Below are positions 1 to 8,249 of a stretch of DNA of 64,000 bases, piece after piece. The position numbers and the translations under genes are program-made. The notes beneath the pieces are model-generated. The model was not told the DNA's origin and did no database searches. It saw nothing but the letters and a program-made list of their open reading frames with translations. The stretch is taken from positions 1-64,000 of the forward strand of contig CAYQJD010000001.1 of NCBI GenBank assembly GCA_964417835.1, in the 5' to 3' direction. The stretch comes from UMGS1124 sp964417835. Its GTDB lineage: Bacteria > Bacillota_I > Bacilli_A > RF39 > UBA660. Position 1 is the first letter of the stretch, and each line of letters starts with the position of its first letter.

Positions 1-309
1 AACTTTGAATAGATTTAAATCATTAATTGCTGTTACACTATGTATGTACCCGAAATAATAGCTCTTTATATACCATTTATTAATTTCTTTGATATTACCA
101 TCAATTAATCTTTCATGAATCATAATATAGTTTTCACTATGTGAAGTTTTATCATTATTTTTGACAAGTATTATGGCATTTGAATCATCTAATAAATATC
201 TATCTTCCGTTTCTTGCATTTTAATATAACTCTTAAGAATTCGCATATTAATTTCTTCAACTGTTTCATATTTTTTTATGCGTTTTTCAAATCTTTTTGG
301 TAATAACAT
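1..309 (-). CDS. Hypothetical protein, 3' end cut by window edge
   Basis: Open frame of 103 codons from an ATG with a strong Shine-Dalgarno (AAGGAGAG, about 7 bases upstream), running off the left edge. The N-terminus is basic (MLLPKRFEKRIKKYETVEE) and the visible part is soluble, mixed charged and aromatic, with no signal peptide or membrane segment. I do not recognise a family. It lies 68 bases downstream of tdk on the same strand, so it may be the third gene of the serS-tdk transcript. The function is unknown. Confidence 0.6.
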   Translation of the reverse strand, partial: MLLPKRFEKRIKKYETVEEINMRILKSYIKMQETEDRYLLDDSNAIILVKNNDKTSHSENYIMIHERLIDGNIKEINKWYIKSYYFGYIHSVTAINDLNLFKV

Positions 310-377
310 TGTAAACTCTCCTTACTAAAACTATGAGTTATTATAAAGTAAAAATTTTCTAAAATCAATAAATTTTT

Positions 378-959
378 CTAATATTTCTTAGGCATTTTTA
401 AAACATCGGTTACATAACAATCTCCACATAAAGGAACATATTCGATATTTTCTTGAATAACGGATTCGTTATCACTAATAAATGAATTATTTATTTTTTT
501 GGCATTAAATATAGCTTTTTTACCACAATGACAAATAGATTTAATTTCTTTAATTGTATCAGCAATTTCTAATAATCTTTTACTACCAATAAAACTACCT
601 GTTTTAGCATCAGTTCTTAAACCATAGGTAATAACGGGAATATTATAAGTTTTAGTTATATTAAATAAGACATCTACTTGTAAGGAAGAAAGTAAGTGAG
701 CATTATCTACTAAGATACAACTAGTGTTATTTAAAAGTGGCTCTAAAAGAGTAAGAATATTATCTTCTTTTTGAATTATAAAGTTAGCATCTTTTTGAAA
801 ACCAATATTAGCAGTTAAAGTTTTAGTTTCGGTATTATCTAGGACTGGTTTTAAAATAATTACTTGTAAGTTTTGATTTTCATAAGTTTTTGCCGTTTGA
901 ATTAAAGACATGGTTTTACCAGATTTAACTGTACCATAGTAAAAATATAATTTAGCCAT
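378..959 (-). CDS. tdk: Thymidine kinase (type II, TK1/E. coli Tdk-like)
   Basis: Phosphorylates thymidine to dTMP in the salvage pathway. The 193 residues have the family's usual length. The Walker A motif GTVKSGKT is at residues 9-16. The segment VITYGLRTDAKTGSFIGS matches the E. coli-type Tdk core, and a zinc site is formed by the CHCG and CGDC cysteines. Oddity: the family Walker B/active-site signature is DEAQF or DECQF, where the Glu is the catalytic base, but here it reads DNAHL (N86 in place of Glu). The start overlaps the serS stop by 8 bases, so the two are translationally coupled. The family is certain; full catalytic competence is not. Confidence 0.9.
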   Translation of the reverse strand: MAKLYFYYGTVKSGKTMSLIQTAKTYENQNLQVIILKPVLDNTETKTLTANIGFQKDANFIIQKEDNILTLLEPLLNNTSCILVDNAHLLSSLQVDVLFNITKTYNIPVITYGLRTDAKTGSFIGSKRLLEIADTIKEIKSICHCGKKAIFNAKKINNSFISDNESVIQENIEYVPLCGDCYVTDVLKMPKKY

Positions 960-2256
960 TATCTACTCCCTTAGTTTTAGGTGATATTTTAGTTATTCCA
1001 CCCATATAAGATTGTAAAACTTTAGGAATATTAATACTACCATCACTTTGATAATTATTTTCGATTACGGCGATAAGGCCTCTTGGAGTTGCAACTACAG
1101 TATTATTTAAAGTTGCTACGTAATAACTACCTTTATCACCTTTGGCTCTAATACCTAAACGTCTTGCTTGGGCAGTTCCTAAGGTAGAACATGAACCAAC
1201 TTCAAAGTATTTTTGTTGTCTAGGGCTCCAAGCTTCAACATCACAAGATTTGACTTTTAAGTCTGCTAAATCACCACTACAACATTCTAAAGTTCTTACG
1301 GGAACATCTAAACTTCTAAAGAATTCAACAGTGTACTTCCACATTTTGTTATACCAATCCATAGCATCTTCTTCTTTACACAAAACAATCATTTCTTGTT
1401 TTTCAAATTGATGAACTCTATAAAGTCCTCTTTCTTCTAAACCATGTGCTCCGACTTCTTTTCTAAAACAAGGAGAATATGAAGTCATCGCTATAGGTAA
1501 TTCTTTTTCGTCAATTATTTGTCCTTTAAATTTACCAATCATAGAGTGCTCACTTGTTCCAATTAAATACAAATCTTCATTTTCTATTTTATACATCATA
1601 GCATCCATTTCTTGAAAAGACATAACTCCAGTAACAACATCGCTTCTTATCATAAATGGAGGAATACAATAGATAAAGCCTTTATTTATCATAAAATCTC
1701 TCGCATAAGCAATAGTTGCTTCATGAAGTCTTGCAATATCGCCCATTAAATAATAAAAACCATTCCCACTAGTCCTTCCAGCTGATTCTTTATCTAAACC
1801 CCCTAAGGCTTCACAAATATCTGCATGAAAAGGTATTTCAAAATCAGGTACAATAGGTTCTCCAAATTTTTCTATTTCAATATTTTCACTATCATCTTTT
1901 CCCACAGGAACACTATCATCAATAATATTAGGAATTACCATCATTCGTTTTTTGATTTCAATATTTAAGTTTTCTTGAGTTTGTTCTAACTCTACTATTT
2001 CTTTAGATATTTTTGAAATATTTTCTTTTATTTTATTCACTTCATCAGTTCTTCTTTCTTGAACTAATTTACCAATCTCAGAACTCATTTTATTTTTACT
2101 ACTCTTTAATGCATCTGCTTTTGTTTGAGCTTCTCTAGTTTTAATATCAAGATCATATATTTCATCTACTAAACTAAGTTTCTCATCTTGAAATTTTTTT
2201 CTAATATTTTCTTTTACTAACTCTTTATTTTCTCTTATTAATTTTATATCTATCAT
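952..2256 (-). CDS. serS: Seryl-tRNA synthetase
   Basis: Charges tRNA-Ser, and tRNA-Sec where present, with serine. At 434 residues it has the normal length. The N-terminal ~110 residues form the long antiparallel coiled coil that grips the tRNA. The class II core follows, with motif 2 (FRKEVGAHGLEERGLYRVHQ) and motif 3 (TPRGLIAVIENNYQ). ATG start with SD AAAAGGAG. A near-consensus promoter lies just upstream. No T-box leader is visible, although many Firmicutes serS genes have one. First gene of an apparent serS-tdk unit. Confidence 0.97.
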   Translation of the reverse strand: MIDIKLIRENKELVKENIRKKFQDEKLSLVDEIYDLDIKTREAQTKADALKSSKNKMSSEIGKLVQERRTDEVNKIKENISKISKEIVELEQTQENLNIEIKKRMMVIPNIIDDSVPVGKDDSENIEIEKFGEPIVPDFEIPFHADICEALGGLDKESAGRTSGNGFYYLMGDIARLHEATIAYARDFMINKGFIYCIPPFMIRSDVVTGVMSFQEMDAMMYKIENEDLYLIGTSEHSMIGKFKGQIIDEKELPIAMTSYSPCFRKEVGAHGLEERGLYRVHQFEKQEMIVLCKEEDAMDWYNKMWKYTVEFFRSLDVPVRTLECCSGDLADLKVKSCDVEAWSPRQQKYFEVGSCSTLGTAQARRLGIRAKGDKGSYYVATLNNTVVATPRGLIAVIENNYQSDGSINIPKVLQSYMGGITKISPKTKGVDNG

Positions 2257-2285
2257 ATTATGCTCCTTTTGGACTTCTTAAGAAT

Positions 2286-2314
2286 ATTTTAATCTTTACT
2301 AAAAAAAAAGTCAA
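2286..2314 (-). promoter_or_regulatory. Sigma-A promoter of serS
   Basis: On the minus strand, -35 TTGACT (2309-2314), a 17-base spacer and -10 TAAAAT (2286-2291), about 30 bases before the serS start. The spacer contains a run of T residues. Confidence 0.6.
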
Positions 2315-2317
2315 TCC

Positions 2318-2343
2318 GATCAAAAAACATTAGTTTTTTGATC
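2318..2343 (-). terminator. Hairpin between spoVIF and serS, probable terminator
   Basis: Perfect 11-bp inverted repeat GATCAAAAAAC / GTTTTTTGATC with a 4-base loop. It sits just upstream of the serS promoter and downstream of spoVIF. On the minus strand the T9 tract begins 8 bases after the stem, inside the serS promoter spacer, so it is not a textbook terminator. Confidence 0.45.
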
Positions 2344-2374
2344 TAATGTCTATATATAAAATAACAAAATATTT

Positions 2375-2617
2375 TTAGAAAAACTTATCTACATTTTTAG
2401 GGACTTTATCATCCTTAATAGCTTTTATTATTTTTTCTTCTTTCTCCAAAGAAACACTTTTTCCAGTAATCTTTGATAAATCTCTTATAATTCCTCTTAA
2501 TACTTTTTCATCTTTCATATTATCTTCATTGAGTCTCTTGGCTAAATCAATCAAAGTTTCTTTATCAACATTTGTCTTCTTTTTTACCTTTCCAAAAAAT
2601 TCATCGTTTAAATTCAT
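2375..2617 (-). CDS. spoVIF: Stage VI sporulation protein F
   Basis: Small (80 residues) soluble protein matching the SpoVIF (YjcC) family needed for late spore-coat assembly in Bacillus. The recognised features are the N-terminal FF-K-VKKKTNV segment, the 'LAKRLNEDNMKDEKVLRGIIRDLS' helix, and the spacing and length (B. subtilis SpoVIF is about 88 residues). The SD AGGAGG is strong. It follows mreD by 38 bases and may share that transcript or use its own sporulation promoter. It adds to SpoIVA as evidence for endospore formation. Confidence 0.8.
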   Translation of the reverse strand: MNLNDEFFGKVKKKTNVDKETLIDLAKRLNEDNMKDEKVLRGIIRDLSKITGKSVSLEKEEKIIKAIKDDKVPKNVDKFF

Positions 2618-2655
2618 ATATTTCCTCCTAATTATTATATGAATTTAACTATAAA

Positions 2656-3030
2656 TTAGTTATTTAAAAATATATATAAATAATATATAATTATATTAAA
2701 AATAAAAGATAATATATTACTTTTAAGATAAAATAAATAGCTAAAATTATAACCATAAATAAAATATAAAATTGATATAAAAGCAATATAATTTAATATA
2801 CTTATAAATAAAATATTAATTTTATTTTTATAAACAATTTTATATATAAACTTATCAAAAATATATAAAATTATCATTATTAAACTTATATATGGAATTT
2901 TATTTAAAAATATATCTATAATTATAAATAAATATATTTTATCTTTATTTAAATTTGGTAATAATAAAATACTAAAACAAGATAATATATTTAAATAATT
3001 ATTTATTAAATTATCTAATATTAGAATCAT
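2656..3030 (-). CDS. mreD: Rod-shape-determining protein MreD-like membrane protein
   Basis: 124 residues made almost entirely of hydrophobic helices (about four membrane segments) rich in I, L, Y, F and N. Sequence similarity alone would be weak. The call rests on size, topology and position: its start overlaps the mreC stop by 4 bases. MreD bridges the cytoplasmic and periplasmic parts of the elongasome. It is shorter than typical MreD (about 160-170 residues). Confidence 0.7.
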   Translation of the reverse strand: MILILDNLINNYLNILSCFSILLLPNLNKDKIYLFIIIDIFLNKIPYISLIMIILYIFDKFIYKIVYKNKINILFISILNYIAFISILYFIYGYNFSYLFYLKSNILSFIFNIIIYYLYIFLNN

Positions 3031-3695
3031 TTGAACTCACCTACTATTAATACATAATTTAAATTATTAAAATCAACTTCAGTTTCAATATATATTTTTT
3101 TAGATATAGTTTCTGATTCTATCTTTGTTACTTTACCTATATAAATTTTTTCTTTAATAGTGCCATATCCACTAGTATAAACTTCATCATTAACAAAAAC
3201 TTTATCATAATTACTAATATCACTAATTATAAATACATCATTTTCATAATCATAGTTCAGTTTCCCATAAATTTCATTTATAACTACACTTAAATCTTTA
3301 ATATCTTTTATTGTTGTCATTTCAGAAATTTTATCTTCAACTTTACTTATTCTTCCAATTAATCCAAACTCATTTGTAACTGCTAAACCTTCTTCTATCG
3401 AGTCTTCTTTACCATATTGAATTATATACTTTGATGTATTATATGATTTTTTAAATATTATTTTTGAAACTTTATAATTGTATCCTATTTTATAAAGATT
3501 TTTAGAAAACTCTGTTAAATCATTATATTCTTTTTCTAAATATTTTATTTTTTCATCTTTTAATTTTATAATTCCGTCCTGATAACTATTATCAAGTTTA
3601 AATATTCCTAAAATATTACCATAAAAAAAACAAATATTATTTCTAAATAGAATAACTAAAATAAATATAATTATATATATCCCTATTTTTTTCAT
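3027..3695 (-). CDS. mreC: Cell-shape protein MreC
   Basis: One N-terminal membrane helix (residues about 5-23), then a coiled-coil stretch (about 40-70), then the beta-rich extracytoplasmic MreC domain with EEGLAVTNEFGLIGRISKV and VYTSGYGTIKEKIYIGKV, both diagnostic of the family. It scaffolds peptidoglycan synthesis along the cell cylinder. At 222 residues it is short for the family (about 270-290). It overlaps radC and mreD by 4 bases each. The usual mreB is not between radC and mreC. Confidence 0.88.
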   Translation of the reverse strand: MKKIGIYIIIFILVILFRNNICFFYGNILGIFKLDNSYQDGIIKLKDEKIKYLEKEYNDLTEFSKNLYKIGYNYKVSKIIFKKSYNTSKYIIQYGKEDSIEEGLAVTNEFGLIGRISKVEDKISEMTTIKDIKDLSVVINEIYGKLNYDYENDVFIISDISNYDKVFVNDEVYTSGYGTIKEKIYIGKVTKIESETISKKIYIETEVDFNNLNYVLIVGEFK

Positions 3696-4369
3696 CTACT
3701 TTCACACTCTCTAAAAAAACTATAGTAATCTTTTGAATTAGTAATAAGATGATCTAAAAGAGGTATTCCAACAATATTACATGATGTAATTAATTTATTA
3801 GTCATTTCAATATCTGCTTTACTTGGTATAATATCTAAAGAAGGATGATTATGAATAATAATAATCCCTGAAGCGTTACATTTTATTGCATTATAAATTA
3901 TATCTCTTGGATGAAACAAAGTTTGATCTTTAGTTCCTATAGTTATTATCTTATAAGAAAGTAATCTTTTTTTATTATCTAAATATATAGCTAAAAGTTT
4001 TTCTTGGTTAAGTCCAACAAATATACTTTTAAAAGTTTCATGAACTATATCAGAATTATTTAAAGTCATTTTATTTTGTATTAAAACATTATTTACTCTT
4101 ATTCCAAGTTCTATACTTGCTTTCAAAGTTATAGCTTTTACTAACCCTACTCCTTTTATTTTACTTAATTCATAAACATCTATATTTTTTAAATCATTTA
4201 TATTTTCTAAAAAAGACAATATATTTAAACTAACTTCTTTAACTGAATTATTTTTGCTACCAGTTCTTAGTATTATAGAAATTAATTCTTCATTAGTCAA
4301 ATTCTCTACACCTACATTTAAAAATCTTTCTCTAGGTAGTTCACATTCTGGTATTTCTTTTAATTTCAT
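3692..4369 (-). CDS. radC: RadC family JAB-domain protein
   Basis: 225 residues: an N-terminal helix-hairpin-helix region (KIKGVGLVKAITLKA) and a C-terminal JAB/MPN-like domain with the metal motif HNHPS...D (IIIIHNHPSLDIIPSKADIE). Here the usual HNHPSGDPTPS is HNHPSLDIIPS, which keeps the two His and the Asp. The biochemical role is unsettled; it has not been shown to be a true DNA-repair enzyme. Its place before mreC matches the radC-mreBCD order of Bacillus. Confidence 0.92.
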   Translation of the reverse strand: MKLKEIPECELPRERFLNVGVENLTNEELISIILRTGSKNNSVKEVSLNILSFLENINDLKNIDVYELSKIKGVGLVKAITLKASIELGIRVNNVLIQNKMTLNNSDIVHETFKSIFVGLNQEKLLAIYLDNKKRLLSYKIITIGTKDQTLFHPRDIIYNAIKCNASGIIIIHNHPSLDIIPSKADIEMTNKLITSCNIVGIPLLDHLITNSKDYYSFFRECESR

Positions 4370-4791
4370 AAACTCTCCCTATATTTTTCGATAATTAATT
4401 TATTTATTTCCAAAAAAACTATTTCATTTTCATTACTCATCACACTTTCATATTCTTTTATTTCTTTTTTTATTTCTAAATTAGATATTTCTATATCTTT
4501 TAAATAATAATCTATTCCTTGACTATTTAAATAAGATGACATATTTTCAATATTATTTTCATTTTTTAAAATAGCTACATAAACTCTATAAAGTTCATTA
4601 TCTGTAATAATTATTGAATTCTTATATTTTGATGAATATGTTAAAGCTGCTTCGTAACTTGTATAAACCCCTACTTGAAAAGCTTTATAAGTATCTTTAA
4701 ATAAGTTTACAAAATATTTCGTATTACATATCTGATATCCTAGTAAAATACCTAAAATAAAAACTATTAGAGGTTTAATTAATTTTTTCAT
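4366..4791 (-). CDS. Membrane-anchored SPOR-like protein, positional SpoIIB analogue
   Basis: 141 residues: basic start, one membrane helix (about 5-22), then FQVGVYTSYEAALTYSSKY and ELYRVYVAILKNENNIENMSSYL, which fit the SPOR fold that binds denuded septal glycan. The C-terminal 40 residues are acidic and helical. In B. subtilis the SPOR-domain protein SpoIIB lies just upstream of the maf-radC-mreBCD cluster, so this gene may be a minimal counterpart. That is inference from position and pattern. Its start is 159 bases from the divergent spoIVA. Confidence 0.55.
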   Translation of the reverse strand: MKKLIKPLIVFILGILLGYQICNTKYFVNLFKDTYKAFQVGVYTSYEAALTYSSKYKNSIIITDNELYRVYVAILKNENNIENMSSYLNSQGIDYYLKDIEISNLEIKKEIKEYESVMSNENEIVFLEINKLIIEKYRESL

Positions 4792-4901
4792 ATTATCACC
4801 AATTTAATAATAAAATAATAAACAAATATTTTTTGTCGAAATAACCTCTTTATTAATATATTTTTATATTATTTGGAATTCCTTTAAAAATGAATATTAT
4901 T

Positions 4902-4929
4902 GAATATTTTTAAATATTTGACATAATAT
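4902..4929 (+). promoter_or_regulatory. Candidate sigma-E promoter of spoIVA
   Basis: GAATATT (4902-4908), 13 bases, then CATAATAT (4922-4929), resembling the mother-cell sigma-E consensus (-35 ATATT core, -10 CATA...T). spoIVA is a sigma-E gene in B. subtilis. The weakness is distance: the predicted start would fall right at the SD (GAAAGG, 4935-4940). A second GAATATT lies at 4892-4898. Confidence 0.35.
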
Positions 4930-4950
4930 TCATTGAAAGGTTTGTGACTT

Positions 4951-6429
4951 ATGGAAAAGAAAGAAATAATAGAAAGTATATCTAAAAGAGGGAACGGATG
5001 TATTTTCTTAGGTGTAGTTGGTGCTGTTAGAACTGGAAAAAGTACTTTTATAAAAAAAGTTATAGAAACTTTAGTTGTTCCAAACATTGCTGATGAAAAT
5101 GATAAAAAAATGTGCTTAGATGAAATACCTCAAAGTTCCGCAGGAAAAACAATTATGACTACTGAACCTAAATTTGTACCCTCAAATGGAGCGAATATAA
5201 AAATAGATGAATTCGTTACTAATATAAAACTTATTGATTGTGTAGGTTATGTTGTTGATAGTGCTAATGGATTTCAAGATGAATTAGGTAATCCTAGATT
5301 AGTAAAAACTCCATGGTATGAAGACGAAATACCTTTTGTAGAAGCAGCAGAAATTGGTACGGAAAAAGTTATAAAAGATCATTCTACTATAGGAATTGTT
5401 GTTACAACTGATGGTTCTATTGGAACTTTAGGAAGAAACGATTATATTGAAGCTGAAGAAAAAGTTATAACCGAATTAAAATCTTTAAATAAACCATTTA
5501 TTGTCATTTTAAATAGTACTCATCCTAGCAGTGATGCAACTATTAATATACAAAATGAAATAACTAAAAATTATGATGTTCCAGTAATTTCAATGGATAT
5601 ACAAAATATGAATGATGTAGAAATGTATACAATTTTAAAATCAGCCTTATACGAATTTCCTGTAACAGACGTATCTATTAATATTCCAGAATGGATTCAT
5701 GTTTTAGATAAAAAACATGAAGTAAAAAAACACTATCTTACTAAAATAAAAGAATGCATAACAAATGTTGAAAAAATTAAAGATGTCGATAATATGATTG
5801 ATTATTTTAAAGATAGCGAATATATTGATAAAGCATATATCAGTGATGTAGATCCTGCAACTGGAGTGGTCACATTAAATCTAAATAGCAATGAAGAACT
5901 TTATAATAAAATATTAAAAAGTATTATGGGAGACGTAGACTTAACAAAAGCAGGTTTAATAAAAATATTCACTGATTATTCAACAAACAGAGACGAAACC
6001 GAAAGTATTAAAAGTGCATTAAAAATGGCAAAAAATACTGGTTATGGTATAGTCTATCCAAGTTTAAAAGATATGAAATTAGAAACTCCAGAAATAATAA
6101 AACAAGGTTCTCGTTATGGAGTTAAATTAAAAGCCGTTGCAAGCAGTATTCATTTATTAAAAGTTGATGTAGAAAGTTCATTTGAACCAATTATTGGTAC
6201 AGAACTACAAAGTAAGGAATTAATAGACTACATAATGAAAGATTATGAAACAGATCCTTCTAATATTTGGAAAAGCGAAATATTTGGAAGAAGCTTAGAT
6301 GAAATAGTAAAAGAAGGTATTCAAGCAAAACTATCTATGATGCCAGAAAGTACGCGTTATAAATTATCAACAACAGCTACAAAAATAGTAAATAAAGGCT
6401 CAAATAATTTAATTGCTATTGTTATATAA
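4951..6429 (+). CDS. spoIVA: Stage IV sporulation protein A (spore coat basement-layer ATPase)
   Basis: 492 residues, the standard length. Walker A GAVRTGKS is at residues 24-31, followed by the switch-like KTIMTTEPKFVP and Walker B LIDCVGY, typical of this TRAFAC-derived ATPase that self-assembles on the forespore surface. The middle and C-terminal SpoIVA domains are complete, ending in the hydrophobic NLIAIVI tail expected for membrane/SpoVM contact. It is alone on the plus strand, divergent from the radC-mre block, and ends in a clear terminator. It is the strongest single indication that the organism makes endospores. Confidence 0.98.
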   Translation: MEKKEIIESISKRGNGCIFLGVVGAVRTGKSTFIKKVIETLVVPNIADENDKKMCLDEIPQSSAGKTIMTTEPKFVPSNGANIKIDEFVTNIKLIDCVGYVVDSANGFQDELGNPRLVKTPWYEDEIPFVEAAEIGTEKVIKDHSTIGIVVTTDGSIGTLGRNDYIEAEEKVITELKSLNKPFIVILNSTHPSSDATINIQNEITKNYDVPVISMDIQNMNDVEMYTILKSALYEFPVTDVSINIPEWIHVLDKKHEVKKHYLTKIKECITNVEKIKDVDNMIDYFKDSEYIDKAYISDVDPATGVVTLNLNSNEELYNKILKSIMGDVDLTKAGLIKIFTDYSTNRDETESIKSALKMAKNTGYGIVYPSLKDMKLETPEIIKQGSRYGVKLKAVASSIHLLKVDVESSFEPIIGTELQSKELIDYIMKDYETDPSNIWKSEIFGRSLDEIVKEGIQAKLSMMPESTRYKLSTTATKIVNKGSNNLIAIVI

Positions 6430-6460
6430 AAAATATCATTTTTAGGATGATATTTTTTTA
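6428..6460 (+). terminator. Rho-independent terminator of spoIVA
   Basis: 12-bp stem AAAAAATATCAT / ATGATATTTTTT (6428-6439 with 6447-6458), a 7-base loop, and a T run at the end. It begins in the stop codon. Confidence 0.85.
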
Positions 6461-6520
6461 TTAACTAAACTAAATTACAATAATGGATTAGACTTTGTTC
6501 CATTTCCTAAACAACAGATT

Positions 6521-6742
6521 TTAAAACAATTTTAGGTCGGATTCTAAATCACTACTGACATATGAACCGGAAGTGCCTAATTGGCCACCATGGCATCACT
6601 ATCATAACTTTGAAATACGTTATCATCATTATAAAAGTAATAATTATCTTTTTTAGAATTAACTTTTCCTCCTGCAAACGCTATTTCACTTATATTTATC
6701 TAATGACAACCCTTCTTTATCTAATGATAAAGAAGAAATTTC
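6521..6742 (-). pseudogene. Decayed coding sequence in the spoIVA-tetR gap
   Basis: The 415-base gap from 6430 to 6844 holds no intact gene. On the minus strand three adjacent, differently framed stretches read like pieces of one polar protein: 6742-6686 (EISSLSLDKEGLSLDKYK then stop), 6699-6577 (40 codons including SEIAFAGGKVNSKKDNYY and DNVFQSYDSDAMVAN, then stop) and about 6580-6521 (QLGTSGSYVSSDLESDLKLF, then stop). Two frameshifts would join them. The parent family is not recognised. This is inference from reading-frame continuity and composition only. Confidence 0.4.
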
Positions 6743-6844
6743 TTACTTTTATTTATCGTTTTATTTTTTTAATTATTTCAATTGTTTCTTTAATAGCACT
6801 ATAATTCATTAATTTCTACTTGTTTTGCATTTAAATCCTTATTT

Positions 6845-7444
6845 TTAAAGTAATACATTTTTAATGATATTTACAATAATTTCTTTCATTTTATTATAAT
6901 CTAATGAACTATGTTTATGATAAACAACCTCGTGACAGTAATTATCAATAATTCCGTAAATAACATGAACTTTTTCGTAGATATTATCTGTTTCATAACC
7001 ATTATTTATTAAAATATTAGATATTTTTTTCGTAGCATTAATTTCATATTCGTTAAAAATAGATGCAACTTCTTTATCTAAATGACTTATTGATTGTAAT
7101 TCTTCATGAGCGGTTTTGGTAAAAGTATGTTTTTCTACAAAATTATCTATCATTTTATTTAATAGTAATTCCATGTTACCATTATCTATCTTTTGATCTT
7201 CTAATATATCAATCATTGGATATAAAATAGATGCTGCATAATCTTTTATTCCATTTAAAAATATATCCCTTTTATCTGTAAAATATTGATAAATTATTCC
7301 TGTAGAAACGCCTGCATATTTGGCAATATCAATACAAGTTACATTGTGATAACCTTTTTCACACATTAATTCAAAACCTTTTTTTATAATTTTGTTTTTC
7401 TTTTCAATTGAAGTTTTTTTAATTGGTTCTCTTATTTCGTTCAT
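6845..7444 (-). CDS. TetR/AcrR family transcriptional regulator
   Basis: 199 residues. The N-terminal helix-turn-helix (CIDIAKYAGVSTGIIYQYFTDKRDIF, about residues 38-63) is classic TetR; the C-terminal ligand/dimer domain is divergent. It is the last gene of the operon ABC ATPase, permease, ZIP transporter, TetR, 13 bases after the transporter gene. It is the obvious candidate to bind the double palindrome at the operon's own promoter (11356-11385), which would make the operon autoregulated. The effector is unknown. Confidence 0.9.
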   Translation of the reverse strand: MNEIREPIKKTSIEKKNKIIKKGFELMCEKGYHNVTCIDIAKYAGVSTGIIYQYFTDKRDIFLNGIKDYAASILYPMIDILEDQKIDNGNMELLLNKMIDNFVEKHTFTKTAHEELQSISHLDKEVASIFNEYEINATKKISNILINNGYETDNIYEKVHVIYGIIDNYCHEVVYHKHSSLDYNKMKEIIVNIIKNVLL

Positions 7445-7457
7445 GATAAACCTCCTT

Positions 7458-8249
7458 TTAAGAAAGTGCTACATCTAAAACCATCATTAATACAAAACCT
7501 ATGGATAAACCTAAAATACATAAATTAGAATGATGTCCTGTATGAGTTTCTGGTATTAACTCTTCAATTACCACATAAATCATAGCTCCAGCGGCAAATG
7601 ATAGCAAATATGGAAGAATTTTTGTAACTAAATTAGTAAGTAATATTGTAATAATGGCCCCAATAGGTTCAACAATTCCTGATAAAGTTCCCATTATAAA
7701 TGCTTTATTTTTTGATTTTCCTTCCGTTTTAAGAGGCATGGAAATAATAGCTCCTTCTGGAAAATTTTGAATAGCTATACCAATAGAAAGAGCAAATGCT
7801 CCCGCAAGAGTAATAGTGGGATTATTTGCTAGAGTACCTGCAAATACTACTCCTACTGCCATTCCTTCTGGTATATTATGAAGTGTTACAGCTAAAGTTA
7901 ATTTAGATAATCTACTAATGTTACTTTTTATTCCTTCACTTTCTATATTATCTTTATGTAAATGAGGAACAATAAAATCTAATATCAACAAGAAAAATAT
8001 TCCAATCATAAAACCAACAGAAGCTGGTAAAAAGTTTATAACATTTTGCTCTTCTGCCATTTCAATTGATGGAATTAATAGTGACCAAATAGATGCTGCT
8101 ATCATTACTCCTGATGCAAATCCTAATAATAATTTTTCTATTTCTTTATTTAATTTATCTTTTAAAAGATAAACCATAGCAGACCCTAGTAATGTCCCTA
8201 AAAAAGGCATAAATATGCCTATTAATATTTCTTTCATAGATTTATTCAC
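7458..8249 (-). CDS. ZIP family divalent metal transporter
   Basis: 263 residues with eight predicted membrane helices. Signature metal sites are HNIPEGMAVGVVFAG (helix IV) and QNFPEGAIIS (helix V), plus a His-containing loop (VPHLHKD). It resembles the GufA/ZupT branch that moves Zn and similar ions. The start overlaps the permease stop by 8 bases, so it is translationally coupled to the ABC exporter upstream. The substrate cannot be read from sequence; the operon context could mean metal or antimicrobial stress. Confidence 0.9.
   Translation of the reverse strand: MNKSMKEILIGIFMPFLGTLLGSAMVYLLKDKLNKEIEKLLLGFASGVMIAASIWSLLIPSIEMAEEQNVINFLPASVGFMIGIFFLLILDFIVPHLHKDNIESEGIKSNISRLSKLTLAVTLHNIPEGMAVGVVFAGTLANNPTITLAGAFALSIGIAIQNFPEGAIISMPLKTEGKSKNKAFIMGTLSGIVEPIGAIITILLTNLVTKILPYLLSFAAGAMIYVVIEELIPETHTGHHSNLCILGLSIGFVLMMVLDVALS

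Noticed and set aside
6562..6804. Plus-strand 80-codon hydrophobic frame
   Set aside because: No SD, poor composition, and the opposite strand gives the more convincing decayed coding sequence.
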